DNA from: Asterionellopsis glacialis
Taxonomy: Eukaryota; Bacillariophyta; Plagiogrammaphyceae; Rhaphoneidales; Asterionellopsidaceae
Length of the DNA: 57,069 nt
Assembly (NCBI GenBank): GCA_014885115.2
Contig: WKLE02004575.1
Span: forward strand, 1 to 57,069
Direction: 5' to 3'
A program made the translations under genes and the position numbers. Under the pieces are notes generated by a model. That model made no database searches. It saw only the letters and a program-made list of their open reading frames with translations, and was not told the origin of the DNA. This document shows positions 20,255-31,474 of this stretch, in pieces (the first letter of the stretch is position 1; each line of letters begins with the position of its first letter).

Positions 20255-21418
20255 TTAAATACCAAACATGACAAAACTCAAAATCATGATACCCCCCATT
20301 AGTACAATACCACTCTTGTTCTTGGATGCTGTCACTCTACCACCACCGGCAGCAGAAGGATTGAGACTCTCAAAATCAAAATCATCGAAATCAAAATCAT
20401 CGAAATCAATTTCTGTAAAATTTGTAACATTGAAGGTTGGAGGCTTAGTGTTGGGACCATTAAAATCAAAGCAGGCCACACTTTCGCGGCTAATTGCATC
20501 TAGAATACACGCAGATGGATTTTTGGATTCCGAACATTGGATAAGATTCGCCGTAGCTTTTCGACACCCTTCATTGATAAATGTAGACCTAATACAAGAG
20601 GCAAGATTCGAGCCAGACGTAGAACAAGTCGTAGAACAACCACCAGCACTACACGTGGTTGTGTCATTTCGAATACCAAATGCATAATCGGAATAACATG
20701 CTTTACATGATTCTCGTTGTTGAAATGAGAATGATGCGGTATCTACACAAGTTTCAAATGTTTCCACTTGATCATTGCATGTTGTAATATCATCATCCCG
20801 TCCACGAAGTACTTTAATACCATCTTGTAAACAATTTACAAAAGCTTCTTCCTCCTTGGCACAATCATCATTGTTTTCGTCATTATCACATTTTTTAAAA
20901 CGATTGAAATCACCCTGACAATGATATTGAAAAATTACTTGATTGCTACAGTCCACAGCCTCTTGTCCTAACGTATTACAACTGGGTCCACCACCACCAC
21001 CACTGTTGTTGTCCTTACAAAAGGATTGACAACCAATAGTACTAGTAGTATCAAAGGAATTAGTACGACCAATCTGATCAAGATGACAATTTGAACATGC
21101 ATCTGGATTTTCCAAGGTTGTAAAACAATCAAAAAATAATGCTCCTTCCACTTGACAATAATTTTCAAAAAAATCAAACTCCTTCATCATTCGATCATGA
21201 TGATGATGATGATGAGAATGATCAAGATGAGTCCTCCTATTACTACTAGGTTGTACAGGAGAAGCAGCAACAGCAGCCAAAGATGCGAATGACAACAATA
21301 ATGCTAGAGTGCTACTAGTTGTCGTACTAATACTACTACTACTGTGCTTGCTTTGGGTCATGCTGGCTGTTGAACATGACAATATGGAAAGCATCATGGT
21401 AAGGGCAAGGATTCGCAT
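20255..21418 (-). CDS. Cysteine-rich secreted protein with C-terminal anchor
   Basis: The protein has 387 residues. It starts with a signal-like segment (MRILALTMMLSILSCSTAS) and has a second hydrophobic run near 37-53. About 24 cysteines are spread over residues 90-320 as pairs in patterns such as CSNCHL, CKAC, and CxxxFxxC-like spacings. It has four Asn-x-Ser/Thr sites near the end, an acidic Phe-rich stretch (DFDDFDFDDFDF), and a final hydrophobic segment GIVLMGGIMILSFVMFGI with nothing after it, which fits a GPI anchor signal or a tail anchor. The likely place is the cell surface or wall. I do not recognise a named family. The even cysteine count supports a disulphide-bonded ectodomain (inference). 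Confidence 0.7.
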   Translation of the reverse strand: MRILALTMMLSILSCSTASMTQSKHSSSSISTTTSSTLALLLSFASLAAVAASPVQPSSNRRTHLDHSHHHHHHDRMMKEFDFFENYCQVEGALFFDCFTTLENPDACSNCHLDQIGRTNSFDTTSTIGCQSFCKDNNSGGGGGPSCNTLGQEAVDCSNQVIFQYHCQGDFNRFKKCDNDENNDDCAKEEEAFVNCLQDGIKVLRGRDDDITTCNDQVETFETCVDTASFSFQQRESCKACYSDYAFGIRNDTTTCSAGGCSTTCSTSGSNLASCIRSTFINEGCRKATANLIQCSESKNPSACILDAISRESVACFDFNGPNTKPPTFNVTNFTEIDFDDFDFDDFDFESLNPSAAGGGRVTASKNKSGIVLMGGIMILSFVMFGI

Positions 21419-22939
21419 CGTAGTATTGTAGTGATGGAAGTATATGTTTTTTGCTTTTTGTTGTTGTTGTTGTTCTTGTTGTACAGTATCGCAAGAAGAA
21501 CGATACTTATGATAATCTTTTTTTTTAAATGAGAAAAAAGAAATTGTGTGTGTGTGTTTATTTTTTTTCTTCTTTCTCGTTGTCTTGGAAATCCGCGATC
21601 CCTGCTTTCAATCTTATTTATTTAGTAGGGTTTTGTTTTTGTAAAACGACTTGAAATAGATTGTTTGTCTGTACCATAATGATTGTAATTTTTTTATACG
21701 GTAGGACGAAAGAAACAAAAGATGGAAACTAATTTTTCGTACTATTTAACAAAACCCGCGACCTTGAACCACTACAAAAGATGCCGCCCATTATCCACGA
21801 TCAGTGCCCTCGCCCTATTCTATTTAGGTAGAATAATAACTAAGTATTCTTATTTCTTATACCTGTAGGACTACTGTACTTTACTTGCTGGTAGTCTTAC
21901 CTGTACCAGGTACGACTCGAGTAGAGGCGGACTACTACCTGTATACTGACATTCACAACTGGTCTACTACTAGAGATTCGGCCTCTAAAGGAACCGAAGA
22001 CTACACAGGATAATGATCTAAGACTAAGAATGCTCAGGCAGGCCTGCCTGGGAAATTTAGTCCTATGGACCTACTGTGCGTAGTAAGAGTAAAATGCCCC
22101 GGGCAGAAAGAAAATCTCAGGCACAACGTGCTGTCTCTGGATCGTTGGCTCCGTGTAGGTCCTCTAGAGAGAGAGAACTAGTCTACCGGTACCGTAGTAG
22201 TCCAAGATCCTACCAGGTACCTGGTACTCGTACCGGTAGGGCGTAGAGAGGGTAGTTTATGGTTAGTTCCTGAAAACGCGCACGAACTCGCCCGCGCGCT
22301 ACTAAACGACATCATCATCTCCCTATCTGGTTTCTCTGATCATAATGACGGGAAGATATTTTCATATTATTTTTTGAACAGATGGAACATGCACCCCAAG
22401 TTTTTGCGTGATGTGAACACGTCGTACATGAGACATATTTCATGAGAATACCGTCAGTATTTCTCAAAAATAATAATGAAAATGTACCAAGTACGGTATG
22501 TAGTCCTACGTACCTTGTTGCTCGGTAGAATCCTACTCCTTGAGAACAAGAACAAGAAGAAAAAAAGTAGCGCGGTTTTCATGAAAAAATTTTCGATGTA
22601 TCAGTACTCCAGAGATCTACGTACAATACCCGTACAGCAAGGTAGTCCGAAGATGCTGTACCCTTGGTACATTATTACTGAGTACCGAGAGATTCTTTCG
22701 GGGTGTTGGTTTCCATCTCTTCTGTATGTCCCCCGCTCTGAAGGACGGGCCCGCCAGAGTGCAAACATCTTTTTTAAAAAAAGTGTACAACAGCGGTAAA
22801 CAACACGAACCAAAAAAATATCTATTATAACATATTACAAATGCAAAAAGAAGTGTATCATCAACTAACTAACGACTTGGTAAAAAATTTTGGTGCTGTT
22901 CTTGTTCTCTAACGCAACAAGACAGATTAAATCAGTATC
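21419..22939. other. Divergent promoter and repeat-bearing spacer
   Basis: This region lies between two genes reading away from each other, so it contains both promoters. It has a GTGTGTGTGT run near 21547 and a repeat-rich centre (separate entry). The ORF at 22476-22799 has no protein-like pattern. Confidence 0.5.
21900..22245. repeat. Dispersed repeat member, related to 34310-35280
   Basis: It contains GTACCAGGTAC near 21905 and TACCAGGTACCTGGTACTCG near 22213. It shares other text with the spacer at 34310-35280: GTCCTCTAGAGAGAG, TAAGAATGCYCAGGCAG, and a GGGCAGAAA...CTCAGG tail. The shared order of several words suggests two degraded copies of one element rather than chance. Confidence 0.5.
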
Positions 22940-23882
22940 ATGTCGACGTTTTCGAAACGTGGTCGTGGTGATGGTCGTCGTCATCCTATGGTAGTTGGAC
23001 ACCCACGGCCACCACCACCAATGCCATTGCCATCATCGACATCCAACCAAGGCCATGGAAGACGAATTCCAATTCCATCCTTTTCCTCACCACCATCACA
23101 AGTACGAGAAGGCGAAGCAACAGTAACAGCAACATCAGCATTGTCTCCTTACCAACACCCACAACATTATTCGTATCATTCATCCTATCATGCTCATACT
23201 CCTCCTTCGTATTCCATGGAACAGCACCCCCAACATTACCATGAACAACAATTATCATCACCACCGCCGCCACCACCACGACTGGAAAGTGTCTTGGAAT
23301 TGAATAAACCATGGTTAATCAAAACAGTTACAGCACTTCAAATTCAATTTGCCTCAAAATGTCGTCATTATGGTCGTTCGTCATCGTCATCACACCAAGT
23401 CATTGGCAATGCGGCGTGGATGTCATTTGAAGAATTTTACAAGACTCTTCAAACTCTTGCACTTACCACAAATGATAATGATAATGATCATACTGCAACC
23501 AATACGACTAGTAGAACAACTCACCGACCATACAATCATGGAATGATGGAACCGTCCTTGGAAAACCACCACCAACAAGAACGACCTGCACGACCACGAA
23601 AAAATAAGTATCAATTTGAATTATTGAATGCCGACGAACGTTTGTTACATGATTTACTATGTGTGGCATCACCCCTGTTGTTTCAAATTGCTCGTGTTCC
23701 TCATCCCGATCCAAAGCAACATCAAAATCAACATCAACACAACATGATGTGGTGTATTGAAATGATGGAATCCAATAGTCGAATTATGGAAACCTTTAAA
23801 CAATTACTGTATACTCAAGTATGGGATCCTTATAAAAGTGATTCCATAGTCCATGACATACTGTCACATCGTCAAAATACGC

Positions 23883-23924
<42 letters not shown>

Positions 23925-24443
23925 CTCAAACAATAGAATCAAAAGCATCCATCCCACCATCAGCAGCAGGAACAACAATGTCTGATAAAGAACGACAACA
24001 ACAAGAAAGAACAACATCAGTATCAACAACAAGTCAAAGTATCACTATAGAAGAAAACAACAATACTGCTACTAGTACTAGTAACGACAACAATCACAAC
24101 AAGACGCACACCAAAACAATTTTAGAACCTTATATTCATTCTACCATGACATTGCAAGAACGTGTCGAAGCTCGTGCCAAGGCCAAGCAACAGCGCAATA
24201 ATGATGAGACTACTCATGGAAAACCACAATCACAATCCAAAAAAGAAAAATTGAAACAAGCTGCCAAACGTGCCGGATTATTGAAACTTGCCAATGTACT
24301 TTGGTCTCATACTCGTCATACAATACAACGTCAATCTCAATTAGGTGGAGGAGCCGATTCGACATTATCATCATCATCCGCATCCTCCACAAGACGGTAT
24401 GCACCTACCAAAGGATTACAACGGATCTTGCAAGATCATCGTC

Positions 24444-24481
<38 letters not shown>

Positions 24482-25446
24482 AACCAAAATGCCCGTACCA
24501 AAACCACAACCCTATTGAAACCAAAACAAACAAATAAACAACAGTTGGTTGAGAAATCATCCTTGCGGACCGTCATGAAATTACGTGAAATTGTTGCCTT
24601 ATATTCCTTCTCGTCGGCCGCAACCTTGTCCGCAGGTAGTAATACGAGTATGACCCATAAAGAAAAAGTACCCAGTAAAGAAATTGCCAATCATTTAATG
24701 GATTTATCCACTCTTATACCGGATTGGATTGAAATAGCTCAAGATCAGCTGACACCCCGCACAAAACGACTATCATCGACATCCCTTATCGTTATTCATC
24801 AAATTGATTATTCGAAAGTGCAAGCCATACTTGGTGTGACGAGTAAAAATGCGAATGATAAAAAACAACAACAACATGATCAACAAAGTAAAAAGAACGA
24901 GAACCATACCAAAGAAGGTGGAGCATCGCTTTCAAATAGCTTTGGAAAAGAAGCAACTACAAGTACGAGTACAATTGAAAATGACAATGATAAGAATGAT
25001 ACTATTCCAACGGTCACATCCACACCACCACCACCCTCAAGAGCAAGAATGGTATCTTTAACACCCCCTGTAAAACAAGAAACGCACAAACGACCCAAAA
25101 GGACAAAAGTAGTTGCAGGTTCTACCATACAAACACCTGCTGCTACTACTGCGTCCACAACAACAATTTCCAAACCAAAAACGAAACATTCGATACTTCA
25201 TAGTGATGTACCACGGGAAAAGAAACGTGAAGGGTTACGTAAATCAAAAGATATTGTACCATATGAAAATCGTGATGAGGAACTTGCACCTGCCCCTAAA
25301 AAATCTCGTATACACAACAACACATCCACATCCGCGACCTCAAAACCATGCTTACTCGAGAAGCAACAGAAAGACTCGAAAAAATCAACCACAGCTACTG
25401 CCAGATCAACCACAGCACGATCATCTTCCTCGAAAACAGCAGCAGC

Positions 25447-25478
<32 letters not shown>

Positions 25479-25789
25479 CCAGAACAGTCAAAACAACTGT
25501 GGCTTCTTCTTCTACTACTACAAGAACAACTATTGCAGGACAAAAAAGACCAGCATCTCCATTGCCATCCTCACCTAGTACTAGTACACCCTCCAACAAC
25601 CACAACAATTACAGACAGACTACTTCTACTAAATCTTCTTCCAAGAAACATCGTGGATTACGCATCAATGAAAATTTTATTTTAACAGATGGTGATTACG
25701 ATGGTGGTGAAATTATTCAACCATCCTATACAAGTCCACGTGGATTGAAAAAACTATTTCATGATTTAAAGGAAGGGAGACGAATTTGA
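22940..25789 (+). CDS. Large low-complexity, basic, probably nuclear protein; function unknown
   Basis: The protein has 949 residues and one exon, starting at the first ATG of the frame (MSTFSKRGRGDGRRHPMVVG). Two CAA runs code glutamine tracts near residues 315-329 and 501-515, and an ACA run codes a threonine tract near 840. Ordered parts are short: a helical segment around 118-165 (LESVLELNKPWLIKTVTALQ), a second around 228-300 (LLHDLLCVASPLLFQIARV and MMWCIEMMESNSRIMETF), and a conserved-looking end with RGLRINENFILTDGDYDGGE and SPRGLKKLFHDLKEGRRI. Basic clusters such as KRPKRTK and KKSR look like nuclear localisation signals. I do not recognise the family. The low-complexity repeats are in-frame microsatellites and probably vary in length. 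Confidence 0.7.
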
Positions 25790-26566
25790 ACATGTTGCAT
25801 TTTTTTGTTTTTTTTGGGTCAGTCGTAAATACTGTAGTCTATAATACTATTTCAAAGAATACAATATAGTAAGTATAGGGAAAAAATAGATTTCTTTCCG
25901 TCTAGAGTTCCAAGTGCAATATTCTCTCTATATGCATTCAAAATATAGCTCCATCCTTTCCAACATTCTGAAGAAACCAGGAACTTACAGTACTATACTG
26001 TAAAAGTCACGGTTTATTTCAGAATAAAATAAGGATCTAGTCTAATATAAGTATAGTGATCGATTTGTAATTGTTCAGATCAAGAAATAATTGCTGATGT
26101 AGTCAAACGCTATTCAAATTAACTTGACAAACACCACACACATTTGGACCATTACCCCAGTTGGTGTCAGTCATGTATGTGGCAATGACATTCGGTTTTC
26201 TATTGTACCATTCCGAACGACGCTTGTTTTACCGACTCAAGCCCAAGATACTTACCCCACCACGTTTTAAATGGTTTGGATATTGGTTGGTTATAATCTC
26301 GTTCGGTTGGTTATCTCGTTCGATACGCCATTCTTATTGGTCGAAGACACTTTTTCTCTCTGATTTTAGCATATTCTGTACTATTTTTAATTTTTTGGTT
26401 GGCGGTGACGGGTCACAATAAAAAGAACCAGACAGACGAAGGGATTCCATCAATCATCAATGAATTCACACGGACGCTGATGTATCAATGCCCAACACGC
26501 AAACAAAAGGAGAGAAGGCGAGTCAATGATATTTTGCATTATCGCGCCAAGAAATACCCGTGCACG
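25790..26566. other. Spacer and promoter of the dioxygenase gene
   Basis: An open frame of 86 codons at 26161-26421 is hydrophobic by composition but lacks a family pattern. A short direct repeat, GGTTGGTTAT...CTCGTTCG, is seen around 26284-26320. The open frame at 26399-26566 leads into the dioxygenase start but lacks a convincing initiator. Confidence 0.4.
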
Positions 26567-28276
26567 ATGACTATTTGGACAAAGAATTCCTTAGTGTTAT
26601 TATTTCCACTACTTGTTGTCAGTCGTGTTGTTACATCATTGTTTCACACCACCCGCCGTTGTCGTCGTTGCTGTTGTCTAGTAACGACTAAACATACTGC
26701 TAATGAAAGAGTACTAGTACGACAGTATATGTCGTCGTCGTTATCGAAAGTCCAGCAAAATAGTGATGTTGTTGCTGTTCGTCAAAAACAGAAATTAATA
26801 GAACGAGGTCAAATTGAAGAAAAATTAATGTTCCATAATCAATTGCCACTTGTATGGAATACACCTCCTGCCCCCCCTGAATCAATCATGAATGAGGGTG
26901 GTCATCATGATAGTGTCGATGACAAAGTTGTTGATGACTCTACGTCTAGTAATACTGCTTGTAGTAGTAGTAGTATTAAGCATTATGCTAAAATACTTCA
27001 AGAAACAGGTTTGGTAAGCAAGACGGGAGGGTAGGGGGGGGACAATGACTGCTTGCTTGTATTTTTTGTACTTGTTCTTTTCTAAAATGTTTGCAATACT
27101 TATTGTTGTTGTGTGTCATGCAATGCTTCTTTTGGTGCACACGTATGGACAACAAAAACAAAAACACGTGCACTATGCCTGCCAACAATGTAGGTACGAA
27201 TTGATAATGTGCTATCACCCGAAACAGCAAAAGAATTAAAGTTACAATTGATAAAATACCGCGATGAATCAATAAAACTCATTGATAGTCCAAAGAGCAA
27301 TGTGAAACACGAGGATCGATTTGCACATGTTTTGTTAGATAAAAATCGATATGATTTGAAGGTACCCCTCTACAATGGCGACAGTAATGATGATAATAAA
27401 GCATCATCCTCACAGCGACAAAGTGTGATACAACAATCCATAAAAGAAATAATAATTCAATCACCAGTTGGATTTGTCATACAAGATATCATAGGGTACG
27501 TACAATCGATCGTTAGGCAGTAGCTAGAGTATACAAAAACTGATACTTTTACATTTACAAAGAATCATCTAACACACGAGCATACAACGCATTATTTTTC
27601 GTTTCTTGCACAGAATAAATTCAACTTTGTATGAATTAGCATGTTTAATCTCAGAACCTGGTAGTGAAAGACAAAATGTCCATCCAGATCACCCATGCAT
27701 TAACAACAACAACAATGATAAGAATAAATTAGAGGGCAATAATAATGTACCATCGGTGTTGACATGTTTTGTTGCGTTACAAAATATTGATATAACTATG
27801 GGTCCAACAGTTTGGATCCCAAAGACACACAATATTAAATGTCATGAAAGGTTCCAACGTACAAGAATAGAAGACATATTGGATTGTATATCACCTAAAG
27901 ATAAATTGTTACAAAGTATGCCCAATGTTGTAGGTAAGTTTTGTTTCACTTTTGTTTTGTTGATGTAGAACACAAAACATGCACCCCACCAAAAAACTTG
28001 TGATTTGCTTTCCTTCTTGTATGTACTGTACTTGTAGGGATTTTACCCATGGGATCATGTGTTATATTTGACTCCAGGATACTTCATTGTGGTGGAGCAA
28101 ACGTTGCATTCAGTGATGATGATGATTCTCGTCATGAGAATACTAGAGCACTTTTTTATGTATCTTTCAAAAATCCACAAATTGAGTATCCTGGCAATAT
28201 TGGTAGTATAGGTTATGGTTTAGATGTAAGAGATTTACAACTTGGTGAACTTTATGAGAATCTTTCCAATATCTAG
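26567..28276 (+). CDS. PhyH-type (phytanoyl-CoA dioxygenase-like) Fe(II)/2-oxoglutarate oxygenase; four exons
   Basis: Exons are 26567-27013, 27194-27495, 27614-27933 and 28038-28276, all with GT-AG borders (donors GTAAGC, GTACGT, GTAAGT), giving 435 residues. The N-terminus holds a hydrophobic segment (LVLLFPLLVVSRVVTS), so the protein enters the secretory route or an organelle. Exon 2 opens the domain with VRIDNVLSPETAKELKLQ. Exon 3 carries the iron-binding HxD as HPD within ERQNVHPDHPC, then VLTCFVALQNIDITMGPTVW and the H of THN. Exon 4 has the distal histidine in DSRILHCGGAN and the 2-oxoglutarate arginine in TRALFYVSFKNP. All expected metal and cosubstrate residues are present. The family hydroxylates many small molecules, so the substrate cannot be told. 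Start chosen because it directly precedes the hydrophobic segment. Confidence 0.85.
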
Positions 28277-28747
28277 TAGATTCAAACATGGCTTTCTGTG
28301 TATCCTTCGATATAAATGTGTCGACTTACAAAACAATTCACCAAGTCGAGAGATTCTAGTATATTTGTGGTTTCATTGTGTTCCGAAACGATAGAAACCA
28401 AACCTAACCAAGTCAATAAAATACTTGACTGGAAAAATCTAGTGAATACGTCTTAGAACGGTTTCCAAAGGAATGAGAGCTTTCAACCTGCCTTTTATCT
28501 TGCTACCAACTAGTAAGAACCATTTCCAAGATGGATTCACAAGCTAGTTACAACAAAAATAGATATACCTAATATATTTACATATCTTTACGGTCCCGCC
28601 TAAATCGATCAACATTCATTCCATGCCTATCTATATATATACAAAAGGTCCAAGTATGAGGACGGTGCCATTTCTTTAGCTGGAGATAGCATGTCGTTAG
28701 CATCGGACTTTTATAAAAAAAAACAATCTCGATTCCTCTGAAAATGA
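28277..28747. other. Spacer between a gene end and a pseudogene end
   Basis: Nothing coding is seen. A TATATATATA run lies near 28630. The region holds the 3' UTR of the dioxygenase gene. Confidence 0.5.
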
Positions 28748-29715
28748 TCACAAATAGAAAGCAGTCGAGAGAATTTGTTTTTGGGCGATCTGAAGCAAGT
28801 ATTCAACCGTTTCCTCGATTATAGTGGGTTGAAGAATTTTTCACATGATTGCTTCAAATTATCCAAGAAGAATTGGCACACCAGCTCTAAATCGGTCTAC
28901 AATTTGACCAATTGCTTCACCCCCCATGAGTGAAACATCAATCCGAGGTGACTGACCCGAGTCTATGTAATCCATCATAGCCAAGAAGGCATGGAAGGAA
29001 CAGTTCGGCATTTCAATTTCTGCACCAGCTTCACTCTCTCGAAATCCAGTAGTACACATGGCTCGAAAGTAATCAGATACGGCTGATAATACCATTTTGT
29101 GACCATACAACTTTTGGTCTTCTACTAAGAAATTTACACCAGAGAATTTTTGGTTATTGTAAAACTAGTGTAGAGTATTTTGGAAAAGTCAGAGGCTAGT
29201 TGGTTCTGACACAGTGGCTTGAGTTGGTGGATCTGTGTCCAAGACAAAGATATCATTTAAAGAATTCGACCCACAGGAGCCGCCAAAAACAATTATATTT
29301 CGATTCACTGCAGTTGTTGTATGCCCTGCTCTACGACCAGGTCCATCATCTTCTACTAAAATACTAGGGACGGTTGCTTCATCATTAGGGTTTGGTGAAG
29401 AAATAGGGAATCTCTTCTAAGGTTCCCAGTTCCAACTCTGCTGTAGCTGTAGCGTTGATAAGGCTGGTGATTGACATTTAAACGTTGAGTTTCTAAATTT
29501 GAAGCCGAGCCTCTACGATCTACATCGTCGATATTTCTATCACCTGGAGAGCCATTGTGTGACTGGTTATTTGCATCTTGAATCTTAATGTCCAAGAGTC
29601 TCAACGTGACTCCCAAAGGCGACGAAGGTTGTAAGTACAGTATCCGGCCGGTATCAGGAGTGGGCTGGCCTTCGTGCCACAGCACTCGTTCCTCCTTATC
29701 GTTCACACAAATCAC
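28748..29715 (-). pseudogene. Broken kelch-BTB gene (LZTR1-like layout)
   Basis: Three pieces read on the minus strand. First, 29715-29356 is open but in a different frame from the next piece, and has no ATG start. Second, about 29423-29210 gives a kelch repeat: GPGRRAGHTTTAVNRNIIVF then GGSCGSNSLNDIFVLDTD. Third, 29164-28859 gives a BTB domain: FSGVNFLVEDQKLYGHKMVL, then SDYFRAMCTTGFRESEAG. After the TAA at 28861-28859 the same frame continues with BTB/BACK-like sequence (KILQPTIIEETVEYLLQIA) but meets a TGA at 28843-28841 before the next stop at 28750. Kelch-BTB proteins are Cullin-3 adaptors. Only one kelch unit remains of the usual six or so. Two in-frame stops and a frame change make it a decayed gene. 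A short 48-base GT-AG interval (29212-29165) might join kelch and BTB. Confidence 0.7.
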
Positions 29716-30034
29716 TCCCTTACAAAAAGATTCTCTGGGATGCAGCCTGCAAGATTTCTGATTTGTCGCTTGTCTGTCTCCACAGCGTTGTTATTGCATT
29801 TTGAAAACCTAAGATAAATTCTTGCTCTCTCTCTTACTGTATTCCATCGTGTCTTGTGTCTCTCCTTTGATTCTAATGCACGGTAGCACACTTGTTGTGC
29901 GTATTGGCATTACGAGATCTTGTTCTTGGTCTGTTCGTATTCGTACTCTCTCATAAAACTCGAACAAGCACTCACCTAGGTCTGATTTTGAAATATATAG
30001 TTTGTTACAGCAAACACATAATTGGAATTTCAAA
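29716..30034. other. Spacer: 5' side of the pseudogene and promoter of the carrier gene
   Basis: On the minus strand a possible first exon for the kelch-BTB remnant begins with an ATG near 29850, followed by a GTAAGA donor. The frame only works with an uncertain acceptor. No other coding signal is seen. Confidence 0.3.
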
Positions 30035-31474
30035 ATGTCAGAAAGGAAGATACGTCGCGGTGGAGCAAACGGTTCTATTGTTGCTGCACCTCTAAACACT
30101 ACTGCTACCACTCCACCAATAGTACATGCAATTTCAGGTTCATTCGCATCAGCATTAGCACTTCTTTTATTCTACCCTTTAGAAAGAGCAAGGATTGAAA
30201 TGCAAACAGCAGTAGCAGCAAGTGGAAGTGGTGATAATGATCAGCAGCAGGGTCAAAAAGAACAGCAACAATCTAAGTCTATGGAAGCTGGTACTCATAA
30301 CAATGACAATGACGACAATGGATTGGGGGTTCCTTCGTCATCTTGGTCTATGGCTTCGTCTTCGTCTCCATCAAGTAGTAGTAGTAGTATCAAAAACCAG
30401 AAGGCGACACCATTAGATTTTTCAGACGACAATGCACGAGAACAACAACAACAACCTACAAGAGAAAAACGGCAAAAATTAGTGGCGTGTTTGTTAGATT
30501 TGTTTGAACGTGGTGATATATATCGTGGTGTTACACCTGTATGTTTAACAATGGCCATTTCTAATTTTGTTTTCTTCTATGCTCATAATGCTGTGAAACG
30601 ATTTTTACAATCATCTTCAACACCATCGTCGTCGTCATTAATGAACAAGAACAACAAAAAGCAGCATAGGTATGGTTCTGGCTCTATTGTGGTAGTAGAA
30701 GAAGAAAAACCATCCATGACAATGTCACTTATAGCTTCATCACTTGCAGGAATTATCAATGTTCTTATTACAAATCCATTATGGGTATCCAATATACGGA
30801 TTGTTCAAGGCTGTAGTAATAGTAATGAGGATGAAAGTGAAAGTGAAAAACTTAAGACACAATTATCACCAAAACCAAAATCATCTTTATTGTTATTTCA
30901 AGAAATGATACGTATAGGACAAAAAGAAGGACTTGCAAGTTTGTGGAATGGTACAGGTGCATCACTTTTATTAGTATCCAATCCTGTGATTCAATTTTTC
31001 ATGTATGAACAACTCAAGGTTTTAAGATTATCAGGTTTTACAGCATCCATGTTACCCAGATTAACACCACTTGAAGCATTCTTTATTGGTGCATTAGCGA
31101 AAGCTGCAGCAACTGTTATAACATACCCATTGCAATTAGCACAAGTATTGTTACGAGTGAAACATAAAAAACAGCAAGAGAAAGCTGGATCATCGTCCAA
31201 TACTGATAATCATGAAACTACAACAGACGAAATCGAAAATAACAACGATAACAACGATGGCAATGATGAAGCCATGCTGTATAATGGCACCCTGGACTGT
31301 TTCCAAAAGTTATATTCCAATGGTGGACTTCAAGCCTTATATGCTGGTATGAATGCTAAACTTCTTCAAACAGTACTGACTGCTGCTACAACCTTTTTAT
31401 CATATGAACAAATATTGCGTGTTGTTCGAGTATCGCATGTTGTCTTACAACAACAAAGACAACGAACAAGATAA
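30035..31474 (+). CDS. Mitochondrial-carrier-family protein, peroxisomal PMP34/SLC25A17-like
   Basis: The protein has 479 residues in one exon, starting at the first ATG (30035). Three carrier repeats are seen, each with its Pro signature: FYPLERARIEMQ, ITNPLWVSNIRIV and ITYPLQLAQVLLR. The second and third repeats resemble the peroxisomal adenine-nucleotide/NAD carriers, including NPLW and SNPVIQFFMYEQLK. Long Ser/Asn/Gln inserts lie after repeat 1 (about 65-150), before repeat 2 (about 195-225) and in repeat 3 (about 385-410), making it longer than the usual 300 residues. Known relatives import ATP, CoA or NAD into peroxisomes for fatty-acid oxidation. The peroxisomal assignment rests on these motifs only. 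Confidence 0.85.
   Translation: MSERKIRRGGANGSIVAAPLNTTATTPPIVHAISGSFASALALLLFYPLERARIEMQTAVAASGSGDNDQQQGQKEQQQSKSMEAGTHNNDNDDNGLGVPSSSWSMASSSSPSSSSSSIKNQKATPLDFSDDNAREQQQQPTREKRQKLVACLLDLFERGDIYRGVTPVCLTMAISNFVFFYAHNAVKRFLQSSSTPSSSSLMNKNNKKQHRYGSGSIVVVEEEKPSMTMSLIASSLAGIINVLITNPLWVSNIRIVQGCSNSNEDESESEKLKTQLSPKPKSSLLLFQEMIRIGQKEGLASLWNGTGASLLLVSNPVIQFFMYEQLKVLRLSGFTASMLPRLTPLEAFFIGALAKAAATVITYPLQLAQVLLRVKHKKQQEKAGSSSNTDNHETTTDEIENNNDNNDGNDEAMLYNGTLDCFQKLYSNGGLQALYAGMNAKLLQTVLTAATTFLSYEQILRVVRVSHVVLQQQRQRTR

Noticed and set aside
22476..22799. 107-residue plus-strand ORF
   Set aside because: It overlaps the repeat-bearing spacer and has an almost equal ORF on the other strand; no family pattern.
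25198..25608. 136-residue minus-strand ORF, valine rich
   Set aside because: It is antisense to the Thr/Ser-rich part of the 949-residue gene; the valine runs come from the ACA microsatellite.
26161..26421. 86-residue hydrophobic plus-strand ORF upstream of the dioxygenase
   Set aside because: The composition is that of AT-rich spacer with tandem GGTTGGTTAT; no start context and no splice link to the dioxygenase.
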